DNA of 64,000 nt from the NCBI RefSeq assembly GCF_963678635.1, contig NC_087062.1, positions 49,922,178 through 49,986,177 of the forward strand, given 5' to 3'. A program made the position numbers and the translations under genes. Positions 44,717 to 54,834 of the stretch are shown here, piece by piece. This DNA comes from Symsagittifera roscoffensis (Eukaryota > Xenacoelomorpha > Acoela > Convolutidae). Below the pieces are notes generated by a model. The model did not search any database. It had not been told where the DNA came from and saw only the letters and a list, made by a program, of their open reading frames with translations. Numbering within the stretch: the stretch's first letter is position 1; each line of letters opens with the position of its first letter.

Positions 44717-45804
44717 AATAAACAAAAAAAAGAACTTTTTCATCATTTCGTATATTTCGAATAACCTATCTAATAATTGAAGCAAAAAATTTCTCCCGTA
44801 CAAAGCAGTAGATGGATATAAAAATTTTTAACCCAAAGCAGTAAATAATCATACAATTGAAAATAAATTAATAATTTCAACACCCAAATCAAGCAGTAAT
44901 TTTCATAATTTTCAAGTAGTAAATTAATACAAATTGTTCATAAATTGCAGATAGCAGTACTAACATTTTTACAGACGCTTCTAGATATTCTCTCGCCCAT
45001 AATTTCTATCGAAATTCGCATTGCTCGCCCACAAAGAATTGTTTAAAATAATGAATTTAAGTTTCAACTTTCACTGAAAACAACTCAAACCATCTTAAAC
45101 ACGTTTCAAATTTTCCTTTAACCCTATTGGAAAAGAATTATATAATAATCCAATCTAACCAAAGCAAGCTTACTAAACACCATAAACCACAACCTAGCAG
45201 CATGACCAAGAAAAGAAAATCCCCGGTACCCAAACTGGATTAACACCAGCTTAGAACTAGATAAATTCTTCTTTTGAAGACTACTTTTAAGTCTGAACAC
45301 AAAATAAAAAAACACCAAACATTCGAAAGACAAACCCAAAACAAACAATTTGATTCTTGAGAAAAAGACATAACTAACAAAATAAAAGAAAACACTAATG
45401 ATAAAAAATTAGCATTAAAGGTTGAACTAAAACAGGACCCTCGAAATGAGAGCACGAAATTGTACCCTTACTTCTGGCCTAACCCAACCGAAGAGGATAT
45501 CCTGAGCATGTTCTATAGCCGGCCTCACTCACCGTGCTACATCCACGCTTTGTGAGACCCACGACACTGTTTTTGACGGGAGTTACTCAAGTGTGAGTAG
45601 CTCTTAAAAATAACCGAACTGAATAAAAACGCTTTTGCGATAAAAACTAATACAAGATCATGACTAAAAAACAAGATTAACAAAGTTTTATATATGTAAA
45701 TAATACAATGCAATATATAGATAGTATACAGCCCAAAGACGAGCAGCAAGGAACTTGACAACCCAATCACAATCCAACTACGGAATGGCAAAAACCCAAC
45801 TGAC

Positions 45805-46203
45805 ATGCTGCCTACAATCACTACAATCAATGGATCTGAAGTACATCTTGGCATCGCAGCAAAAGAAACCCATTACAAACAGAACAATGGCCATCTCGAT
45901 GTTCAAGTATACGTACAGATCCAAGTCACCAGGCACTGCCTCCAAAGACGAACAACATGCCGTTCCCAGACGAGATTGAGAATAACAATGCTCCTATCTA
46001 CCAGATCAACACTCATCACAACTGATCAGAATCAAGATACGATCTATCGAAACGATCGTGATGACAACTCTCCTTCCAAACCAGAAAAAAAGAAAATGCT
46101 CGCAAACTCTAAAGAAAAACACCACCATCTATCCTTCACTACAAAAAAGAACATTGGAAAATTAAAACTCTCTAAAACCCCGGATGGGTGGAACCAGATC
46201 TAA
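45805..46203 (+). CDS. Uncharacterised ORF of the LTR element
   Basis: 132 codons from ATG, running 15 bases into LTR-like repeat 2. The product is rich in Thr, Lys and His, with a Cys/Arg stretch (RHCLQRRTTCRSQTRLRI) and a basic C-terminal part. It has no recognised domain. It is unchanged in the tandem copy (47671-48069) and in the right outer copy (51265-51663), while the right inner copy (49356-49796) has substitutions and a different end. The minus strand of the same stretch is also open (45537-45854, hydrophobic), so which strand codes, if either, is unsettled. Confidence 0.25.
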   Translation: MLPTITTINGSEVHLGIAAKETHYKQNNGHLDVQVYVQIQVTRHCLQRRTTCRSQTRLRITMLLSTRSTLITTDQNQDTIYRNDRDDNSPSKPEKKKMLANSKEKHHHLSFTTKKNIGKLKLSKTPDGWNQI

Positions 46204-46553
46204 TTTAGTATTTATCATTGGTTTTTATTATGATATTTTATACCTATAAAATATTGAGTACTGATTAATTATACTCCATAAAACTAAAAACATATTTATT
46301 TGTTAAGTGTTGAAACTACTTGTAGTTTCAACACCAGAACATTTTGAATTGAACTTAGAATACAGTTGTTCTCATTTTGGAACTAACTCGCGTAAACCGG
46401 TAAACACTAGATCTATTGAGACTACGAGATGTAAGAGTAGAATTAAGTTTGGTATTAGACTAAGAAGTTGCAAGAATTTATCCCGCGGAAAATAAGATAG
46501 CGTGACGAGCAGACGGTGTACCCTATCTGAAATAACTCTGTGAGTACAGTACA
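46189..46553. mobile_element. LTR-like repeat 2 (left arm, middle)
   Basis: 365 bp, TGGAACCAGATCT...GAGTACAGTACA. It is preceded by AAAACCCCGGATGGG, as is repeat 3. Confidence 0.75.
46307..46334. repeat. Perfect palindrome inside LTR-like repeat 2
   Basis: GTGTTGAAACTAC and GTAGTTTCAACAC form 13 bp arms around TT. The copy in repeat 3 lies at 48173-48200, and repeat 1 has a shorter version. It could form a hairpin or be a protein-binding site. Confidence 0.75.
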
Positions 46554-47670
46554 AAATACAAAAATCAGTTTTACCACTTTTCGTTCGAATCCATAAGAGT
46601 TTTGATCTGAAAATCTCAAGAGTTTTATAATCCCTATTATTTCATTACATGCCGATTAAACTCAGCAGATCATTGGTCTAACAGATCATTTGGATTTTTT
46701 GTTAGATTTTAGATTTCAATGCAAAAACGTTGCATGGCTATGGAATTCAGATGGCAAACTATGGTTTATCAAAAAATCCAAATACAGAAAAATGCAAGTA
46801 ACACAGAATGCAAACTCATTTTATTCACTTGAAATTACACTAAAAATCAAAAATTTCAGGCAGTTTTTTCTCGACACTGAGAATTTTTTTATAGAAAATT
46901 TTTCAAATAAAAGAATCAAAACTAAAAATTCTCTAATATGATATACCACTCAACCGATTCCGATCATTCATTGTTGTACTTAATTTTGCATGAAAATTTA
47001 AACACAGCCAAAATTAAACACTAACCAACGCAAGCTTACTAAACACCATAAACCACAACCTAGCAGCATGACCAAGAAAAGAAAACCTCCAGTACCCAAA
47101 CTGGATTAACACCAGCTTAGAACTAGATAAATTATTCTTTTGAAGACTACTTTTAAGTCTGAACACAAAATAAAAAAACACCAAAAAGTCGAAAGACAAA
47201 CCCATAACAAACAATTTGATTTTTGAGAAAAAGACAACACTAACAAAATAAAAGAAAACACTAATGATAAAAAATTAGCATGGAATGTTGAAATAAAATA
47301 GGACCCTCAAAATGAGAGCACGAAATTATACCCTTACTTCTGGCCTAACCCAGCAGAAGAGGACGTCCTGAGCATGTTCTATAGCCGGCCTCACTCACCG
47401 TGCTACATCCACGCTTTGTGAGACCCACGACACTGTTTTTGACGGGAGCTACTCAAGTGTGAGTAGCTCTTAAAAATAACCGAACTGAATGAAAACGCTT
47501 TTGCGATAAAAACTAGTACAAGATCATGACTAAAAAACAAGATTAACAAAGTTTTATATATGTAAATAATACAATGCAATATATAGATAGTATACAGCCC
47601 AAAGACGAGCAGCAAGGAACTTGACAACCCAATCACAATCCAACTACGGAATGGCAAAAACCCAACTGAC

Positions 47671-48069
47671 ATGCTGCCTACAATCACTACAATCAATGGA
47701 TCTGAAGTACATCTTGGCATCGCAGCAAAAGAAACCCATTACAAACAGAACAATGGCCATCTCGATGTTCAAGTATACGTACAGATCCAAGTCACCAGGC
47801 ACTGCCTCCAAAGACGAACAACATGCCGTTCCCAGACGAGATTGAGAATAACAATGCTCCTATCTACCAGATCAACACTCATCACAACTGATCAGAATCA
47901 AGATACGATCTATCGAAACGATCGTGATGACAACTCTCCTTCCAAACCAGAAAAAAAGAAAATGCTCGCAAACTCTAAAGAAAAACACCACCATCTATCC
48001 TTCACTACAAAAAAGAACATTGGAAAATTAAAACTCTCTAAAACCCCGGATGGGTGGAACCAGATCTAA
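47671..48069 (+). CDS. Uncharacterised ORF of the LTR element, second copy
   Basis: Same 132-codon product as at 45805-46203, with no amino acid difference. The same doubts about strand and reality apply. Confidence 0.25.
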   Translation: MLPTITTINGSEVHLGIAAKETHYKQNNGHLDVQVYVQIQVTRHCLQRRTTCRSQTRLRITMLLSTRSTLITTDQNQDTIYRNDRDDNSPSKPEKKKMLANSKEKHHHLSFTTKKNIGKLKLSKTPDGWNQI

Positions 48070-48419
48070 TTTAGTATTTATCATTGGTTTTTATTATGAT
48101 ATTTTATACCTATAAAATATTGAGTACTGATTAATTATACTCCATGAAACTAAAAACATATTTATTTGTTAAGTGTTGAAACTACTTGTAGTTTCAACAC
48201 CAGAACATTTTGAATTGAACTTAGAATACAGTTGTTCTCATTCTGGAACTAACTCGCGTAAACCGGTAAACACTAGATCTATTGAGACTACGAGATATAA
48301 GAGTAGAATTAAGATTGGTATTAGACTAAGAAGTTGCAAGAATTTATCCGGCGGAAAATAAGATAGCGTGACGAGCAGACGGTGTACCCTATCTGAAAAA
48401 ACTCTGTGAGTGCAGTACA
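48055..48419. mobile_element. LTR-like repeat 3 (left arm, inner)
   Basis: 365 bp, TGGAACCAGATCT...GAGTGCAGTACA. Its first two-thirds match repeat 2, and its last third matches the right-arm inner repeat (49052-49416), with the switch between about 48273 and 48297. Confidence 0.75.
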
Positions 48420-48665
48420 ATATACATAAATCAGTTTTATCACTTTTCGTTCGAATCCATAAGAGTTTTGATCTGAAATTATTCAAGAGTTTTATAATCC
48501 CTATTATTTCATTACATGCCGATTGAACTCAGCAGATCATTGGTCTAACAGATCATTTGGATTTTCTGTTAGATTTTAGATTTCAATGCAAAAAGGTTAC
48601 ATGGCTATGGAATTCAGATTGCAAACTATGTTTTATCAAAAAATCCAAATACAGAAAAATGCAAG

Positions 48666-48865
48666 NNNNNNNNNNNNNNNNNNNNNNNNNNNNNNNNNNN
48701 NNNNNNNNNNNNNNNNNNNNNNNNNNNNNNNNNNNNNNNNNNNNNNNNNNNNNNNNNNNNNNNNNNNNNNNNNNNNNNNNNNNNNNNNNNNNNNNNNNNN
48801 NNNNNNNNNNNNNNNNNNNNNNNNNNNNNNNNNNNNNNNNNNNNNNNNNNNNNNNNNNNNNNNNN
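48666..48865. other. Assembly gap of 200 N
   Basis: Exactly 200 unknown bases lie at the centre of the inverted repeat. The round number suggests a placeholder of unknown true length. Confidence 0.98.
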
Positions 48866-49051
48866 GCCATGTAACCTTTTTGCATTGAAATCTAAAATCT
48901 AACAGAAAATCCAAATGATCTGTTAGACCAATGATCTGCTGAGTTCAATCGCCATGTAATGAAATAATAGGGATTATAAAACTCTTGAATAATTTCAGAT
49001 CAAAACTCTTATGGATTCGAACGAAAAGTGATAAAACTGATTTATGTATAT

Positions 49052-49416
49052 TGTACTGCACTCACAGAGTTTTTTCAGATAGGGTACACCGTCTGCTCGT
49101 CACGCTATCTTATTTTCCGTCGGATAAATTCTTGCAACTTCTTAGTCTAATACCAATCTTAATTCTACTCTTATATCTCGTAGTCTCAATAGATCTAGTG
49201 TACACTGGTTTACGCGAGTTAGTTCCAGAATGAGAACAACTGTATTCTAAGTTCAATTCAAATTGTTCTGGTGTTGAAACTACAAGTAGTTTCAACACTT
49301 AACAAATAAATATGTTTTTAGTTTGGTGGAGTATGATTAATTAGTATTCAATATTTTATAGGTATAAAACATCATAATAAAAACCAATGATAAATACTAA
49401 ATTAGATCTGGTTCCA
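49052..49416. mobile_element. LTR-like repeat 3' (right arm, inner)
   Basis: 365 bp, TGTACTGCACTCACAG...CTGGTTCCA, the mirror of 48055-48419. It has private changes in its end next to the internal region (for example GGTGGAGTATGATT). Confidence 0.75.
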
Positions 49417-49796
49417 CCCATCCGGGGTTTAGAGAGTTTTAATTTTCCAATGTTCTTTTTTGTAGTGAAGGATGGATGGTGGTGTTTTTCTTTAGAGTTT
49501 GCGAGCATTTTTTTTTCTGGTTTGGAAGGAGAGTTGTCATCATGATCGTTTCGGTAGATCGTATCTTGATTCTGATCAGTTGTGATGAGTTTTGATCTGG
49601 TAGTTAGGATCATTGTTATTCTCAATCTCGTCTGGGAACGGCATGTTGTTCGTCTTTGGAGGCAGTGCCTGGTGACTTGGATCTGTACGTATACTTGAAC
49701 ATCGAGATGGCGATTTTTCTGTTTGCAATGGGTTTCCTTTGCTGCGATGCCAAGTCGTACTTCAGATCTATTGATTGTAGTGTTTGTAGGCAGCAT
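49356..49796 (-). CDS. Uncharacterised ORF of the LTR element, diverged copy
   Basis: 146 codons from ATG at 49796. Related to the 132-codon ORF of the other copies, but with about ten amino acid changes in the shared part and a frameshift-altered, longer C-terminus that extends into the LTR-like repeat. The opposite strand (49747-50076 from ATG) is also open and hydrophobic. Confidence 0.2.
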   Translation of the reverse strand: MLPTNTTINRSEVRLGIAAKETHCKQKNRHLDVQVYVQIQVTRHCLQRRTTCRSQTRLRITMILTTRSKLITTDQNQDTIYRNDHDDNSPSKPEKKMLANSKEKHHHPSFTTKKNIGKLKLSKPRMGGTRSNLVFIIGFYYDVLYL

Positions 49797-50914
49797 GTCA
49801 GTTGGGTTTTTGCCATTCCGTAGTTGGATTGTGATTGGGTTGTCAAGTTCCTTGGTGCTCGTCTTTGGGCTGTATACTATCTATATATTGCATTGTATTA
49901 TTTACATATATAAAACTTTGTTAATCTTGTTTTTTAGTCATGATCTTGTATTAGTTTTTATCGCAAAAGCGTTTTCATTCAGTTCGGTTATTTTTAAGAG
50001 CTACTCACACTTGAGTAGCTCCCGTCAAAAACAGTGTCGTGGGTCTCACAAAGCGTGGATGGAGCACGGTGAATGAGGCCGGCTATAGAACATGCTCAGG
50101 ACGTCCTCTTCTGCTGGGTTAGGCCAGAAGTAAGGGTATAATTTCGTGCTCTCATTTTGAGGGTCCTGTTTTATTTCAAACTTTCATGCTAATTTTTTAT
50201 CATTAGTGTTTTCTTTTATTTTGTTAGTGTTGTCTTTTTCTCAAAAATCAAATTAATTGTTATGGGTTTGTCTTTCGTATTTTTGGTGTTTTTTTATTTT
50301 GTGTTCAGACTTAAAAGTAGTCTTCAAAAGAATAATTTATCGAGTTCTAAGCTGGTGTTAATCCAGTTTGGGTACTGGAGGTTTTCTTTTCTTGGTCATG
50401 CTGCTAGGTTGTGGTTTATGGTGTTTAGTAAGCTTGCGTTGGTTAGTGTTTAATTTTGGCTGTGTTTAAATTTCCATGCAAAATTAAGTACAACAATGAA
50501 TGATCGGAATCGGTTGAGTGGTATATCATATTAGAGAATTTTTAGTTTTGATTCTTTTATTTGAAAAATTTTCTATAAAAAAAATTCTCATTGTCGAGAA
50601 AAAACTGCCTGAAATTTTTGATTTTTAGTGTAATTTCAAGTGAATAAAATGAGTTTGCATTCTGTGTTACTTGCATTTTTCTGTATTTGGATATTTTGAT
50701 AAACCATAGTTGCCATCTGAATTCCATAGCCATGCAACCTTTTTGCATTGAAATCTAAAATCTAACAAAAAATCCAAATGATCTGTTAGACCAATGATCT
50801 GCTGAGTTCAATCGCCATGTAATGAAATAATAGGGATTATAAAACTCTTGAATAATTTCAGATCAAAACTCTGATGGATTTGAACGAAAAGTGATAAAAC
50901 TGATTTTTGTATTT

Positions 50915-51279
50915 TGTACTGTACTCACAGAGTTATTTCAGATAGGGTACACCGTCTGCTCGTCACGCTATCTTATTTTCCGCGGGATAAATTCTTGCAA
51001 CTTCTTAGTCTAATACCAAACTTAATTCTACTCTTACATCTCGTAGTCTCAATAGATCTAGTGTTTACCGGTTTACGCGAGTTAGTTCCAGAATGAGAAC
51101 AACTGTATTCTAAGTTCAATTCAAAATGTTCTGGTGTTGAAACTACAAGTAGTTTCAACACTTAACAAATAAATATGTTTTTAGTTTTATGGAGTATAAT
51201 TAATTAGTACTCAATATTTTATAGGTATAAAATATCATAATAAAAACCAATGATAAATACTAAATTAGATCTGGTTCCA
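50915..51279. mobile_element. LTR-like repeat 2' (right arm, middle)
   Basis: 365 bp, TGTACTGTACTCACAG...CTGGTTCCA, the mirror of 46189-46553. Confidence 0.75.
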
Positions 51280-51663
51280 CCCATCCGGGGTTTTAGAGAG
51301 TTTTAATTTTCCAATGTTCTTTTTCGTAGTGAAGGATAGATGGTGGTGTTTTTCTTTAGAGTTTGCGAGCATTTTCTTTTTTTCTGGTTTGGAAGGAGAG
51401 TTGTCATCACGATCGTTTCGATAGATCGTATCTTGATTCTGATCAGTTGTGATGAGTGTTGATCTGGTAGATAGGAGCATTGTTATTCTCAATCTCGTCT
51501 GGGAACGGCATGTTGTTCGTCTTTGGAGGCAGTGCCTGGTGACTTGGATCTGTACGTATACTTGAACATCGAGATGGCCATTGTTCTGTTTGTAATGGGT
51601 TTCTTTTGCTGCGATGCCAAGATGTACTTCAGATCCATTGATTGTAGTGATTGTAGGCAGCAT
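51265..51663 (-). CDS. Uncharacterised ORF of the LTR element, right outer copy
   Basis: Same 132-codon product as the two left copies. The opposite-strand frame 51614-51931 mirrors 45537-45854. Confidence 0.25.
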   Translation of the reverse strand: MLPTITTINGSEVHLGIAAKETHYKQNNGHLDVQVYVQIQVTRHCLQRRTTCRSQTRLRITMLLSTRSTLITTDQNQDTIYRNDRDDNSPSKPEKKKMLANSKEKHHHLSFTTKKNIGKLKLSKTPDGWNQI

Positions 51664-52752
51664 GTCAGTTGGGTTTTTGCCATTCCGTAGTTGGATTGTG
51701 ATTGGGTTGTCAAGTTCCTTGCTGCTCGTCTTTGGGCTGTATAATATCTATATATTGCATTGTATTATTTACATATATAAAACTTTGTTAATCTTGTTTT
51801 TTAGTCATGATCTTGTATTAGTTTTTATCGCAAAAGCGTTTTTATTCAGTTCGGTTATTTTTAAGAGCTACTCAAACTTGAGTAACTCCCGTCAAAAACA
51901 GTGTCGTGGGTCTCACAAAGCGTGGATGTAGCACGGTGAGTGAGGCCGGCTATAGAACATGCTCAGGATATCCACTTCGATTGGGTTAGGCCAGAAGTAA
52001 GGGTACAATTTCGTGCTCTCATTTCGAGGGTCCTGTTTTAGTTCAACCTTTAATGCTAACTTTTTATCATTAGTGTTTTCTTTTATTGTGTTAGTTATGT
52101 CTTTTTCTCAAAAATCAAATTGTTTGTTTTGGGTTTGTCTTTTGAATTTTTGGTGTTTTTTTTATTTTGTGTTCAGACTTAAAAGTAGTCTTCAAAAGAA
52201 GAATTTATCTAGTTCTAAGCTGGTGTTAATCCATTTTGGGTACCGGGGGTTTTCTTTTCTTGGTCATGCTGCTAGGTTGTGGTTTATGGTGTTTAGTAAG
52301 CTTGCTATGGTTAGTTTGGATTATTATATAATTCTTTTCCAATAGGGTTAAAGGAAAATTTGAAACGTGTTTAAGATTGTTTGAGTTGTTTTCAGTGAAA
52401 GTTGAATTTTAAATTCATTATTTTAAACAATTCTTTGTGGGCGAGCAATGCGAATTTCGATAGAAATTATGGGCGAGAGAATATCTAGAAGCGTCTGTAA
52501 AAATGTTAGTACTGCTATCTGCAATTTATGAACAATTTGTATTAATTTACTACTTTAAAATTTATGAAAATTACTGCTTGATTTGGGTGTTGAAATTATT
52601 AATTTATTTTCAATTGTATGATTATTTACTGCTTTGGGTTAAAAGTTTTTATATCAATTTACTGCTTTGTACGGGAGAATTTTTTTGCTTCAATTATTAG
52701 ATAGGTTATTAGAAATATACGAATTGATGAAAAGGTTCTTTTTTTTGTTTAT

Positions 52753-53225
52753 TGTTTTGTAGATGAATGATGGTTTTGCCTATGAAAAAAAAATTAAAAA
52801 TAGGGGTTAGTGTTATTTGAATTTATTAGTGAAAAATTGAATTCATTTTACCTATTCGTCGGTGAAGAAATCATGGGGAAAACATCGTGGATGATATCAG
52901 ATGAGGTTAGTAGTTTAGCTACCAAACGAATGATGTGTTTAGTTTGCAGAAGTGGCCAAAGCAATTCGAGTGCTTAAATGATGTTGTGTTCTTCAGTGTT
53001 AGGTGATTGTTCATACGGTTTGTTTTGAATAAGATTATATAATTTGTGATTATAGCAATTTTGTTTTAATATAAATTCAATGATTGGGATTTCAACGGGC
53101 TGGAAGAATTCGTGAGGGATAATTTGTGGGCGAGATTCGTCTACATTTAGGAGTTTGGTTAGGGGACAGAAGATATGCATCTGGGTGATGGGGTCATAAT
53201 TTCGGAGGATGCCTTGTAAGGGTCT
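52753..53225 (-). pseudogene. Broken gene fragment with one intron, mirror copy
   Basis: Mirror of 44244-44716: same in-frame TAA, same intron (52,780-52,851, one base shorter). About six amino acids differ in the first open part (for example Ile to Asn and Phe to Tyr), which fits loss of constraint. Confidence 0.45.
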
Positions 53226-53335
53226 TTAATACAATAGGCGAAGTTAAGAAAAAATGGTGATGTGTATTTAGAGTTATTATAATGATAACGGCGATGAGGT
53301 TGTCGTGCTGGTGTATTGAGATGAGTTATGTATAT

Positions 53336-53700
53336 TGTACTGTACTCATAGAGTAATTTCAGATAGGGTACACCGTCTGCTCGTCACGCTATTTTGTTTT
53401 CGGACGGATAGATTCGTACAACTTCTTAGTCTAATACCGATCTTAATCTTTCTCCTACAACTTCAAGTCTCAATAGATCTAGCGTACACCGGTTAACGCG
53501 AGTTAGTTCCAGAATGAGAACAACTGAATTCTAAGTTTAATTCAAATTGTTCTGGTGTTGAAACTACAAGTAGTTTCACTACTTTACAAATAAATAGGTT
53601 CTTATTTTGATGGAGTATGATTGGTTAATATTTATCATTTTATAGAGATAAAATATCGTAATGATAACCAATGATAAATACTAGTTTAGATCTGGTTCCA
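53336..53700. mobile_element. LTR-like repeat 1' (right arm, outer)
   Basis: 365 bp, TGTACTGTACTCATAG...CTGGTTCCA, the mirror of 43769-44133. It is followed by AAACAGCAAGTAGG, the outer flank. Confidence 0.7.
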
Positions 53701-53968
53701 AAACAGCAAGTAGGCGTTAAATTTGTTCCATTTGGGCTAACGGGCAATTAAGTGGACTGACATTTATTTATCCCTGGTTCTTCTTTATATTTGTTAAATC
53801 CAGAGACACTGCAGAATCTGACGACTCAAATCAGAACCAAGTTTAGAAATGCGTAATTGATAGATTAAAAAAAACATGTTTGATATGCTATTGACTTCGA
53901 ACACCACAAACAGAAAAATCATAAGTTTAGTCGACTTTATTTGTCATTGGATTCAATTGGGTACTTAC

Positions 53969-54193
53969 TCAAAATCATTGAAAACAGCTGTTGAAGAATT
54001 TATCGACCGGAGAAACCACTTTTTTTGTGAATTCTAAAATCGAACTTGGCGTCGTGATGAACATCACTTTTTCCAAAAGTCTTAGGTTACTAAAATGAAG
54101 CGTTTGAGAAAATAAGAGTTTTTGCTGCAACACAGCATTTTTGAAGCGCTCATAAAAAAATTTCAAGGCTTTGTGATAAGCTTCTTGATCCAT
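53969..54193 (-). pseudogene. Possible exon, mirror copy with frameshift
   Basis: Mirror of 43278-43501. One extra base in the poly-A run shifts the frame, so the C-terminal part differs and ends early. The GTAAGT donor is kept. Confidence 0.35.
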
Positions 54194-54834
54194 TTTTCCA
54201 TGAAGAAAACTGGAACGCCAAACAATTTTTTCTCTTTCAGACAATTGTAGAAATAAAAAATTTATTCAAGCGCTAGCTAGTTACTGAGTTCCTTAAATAA
54301 CTCCTCGAAAACAAATCTGAATCGAAAGTGAAGACACCATTAGGTCACTTCGGCTCATTTTCAAGAGTCTGATTAGGCGAAAAACAACAACAAATCGTGC
54401 TTCTATGGATCTTTCTAGTGGCCAAGATTTTTTATATGAACGCCTCTTTTAGCAAAAAAAAATTATATAAATTTTTTTCAAAAAGGATTGAAAGAAGAAT
54501 ATCCTTTCAATCATGAAAAAACCTTTTCTGTTTTTTTTTGTTTGTTTTCTCAGGCAGTGTTTCTACTCATAATCTAAAAATAGCATCATAAACAAATTCC
54601 ACAATTTCAATCGAAAATTTTTTTCAAACGATGCCCATAAAATTGTTTCCTAGAAAGTACTTCACAAAAACGTGTGATAAAAAATATTCAACCGAATCAG
54701 AGATTGTCAAAATTTCAAGTGGGGTTTAAGTTTTTAATTTGATAGCGTATAAACAATATCACAAATATCCCATGTTTGCTAACTTGATCATAAGTTACTT
54801 TGAATATTACAAAAACTGGCATAAATTAAAACTT

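Larger units (their letters stand above)
44134..45155. mobile_element. Internal region between LTR-like repeats 1 and 2, unique part
   Basis: This sequence follows repeat 1 only and is absent after repeats 2 and 3. It holds the gene-like fragment at 44244-44716. The remainder (44,720-45,155) is AT-rich, with four AGCAGTA motifs at 44,804-44,956, and has no other supported gene. Confidence 0.5.
45157..47020. mobile_element. Tandem LTR-element unit, outer left copy
   Basis: A 1,866 bp unit that is repeated directly at 47,023 to the gap. It consists of shared internal sequence (45,157-46,188), LTR-like repeat 2 (46,189-46,553), then 46,554-47,020. It contains GCAAGCTTACTAAACACC at its start and CTCACCGTGCTACATCC inside. 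No protease, integrase or reverse transcriptase motif is readable, so it would be non-autonomous. Confidence 0.7.
33511..48605 (+). repeat. Left arm of a giant inverted repeat
   Basis: Reading this arm in reverse complement gives the sequence 48,866-64,000. Matching positions add up to 97,471 near the centre and about 97,511 at the outer end, so indels amount to only tens of bases over 15 kb. Anchors include base 48605 with 48866, 43227 with 54244, 40882 with 56591, and 33511 with 64000. The left arm may continue further left, because its partner would lie beyond the window. Confidence 0.95.
47023..48665. mobile_element. Tandem LTR-element unit, inner left copy, cut by gap
   Basis: Second direct copy of the 1,866 bp unit: internal sequence 47,023-48,054, repeat 3, then 48,420-48,665, matching 46,554-46,800. 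It runs into the N gap. Bases 48,606-48,665 have no partner at the start of the right arm. Confidence 0.7.

Noticed and set aside
45537-45854. 105-codon hydrophobic frame on the minus strand, repeated at 47403-47720 and mirrored at 51614-51931
   Set aside because: It overlaps the opposite-strand 132-codon frame and gives a Leu/Ile/Phe-rich product as expected from T-rich sequence. Its conservation is explained by recent duplication.
48557-48914. Frames that appear to cross the centre of the palindrome
   Set aside because: They run through the 200 N gap and have no real sequence in the middle.
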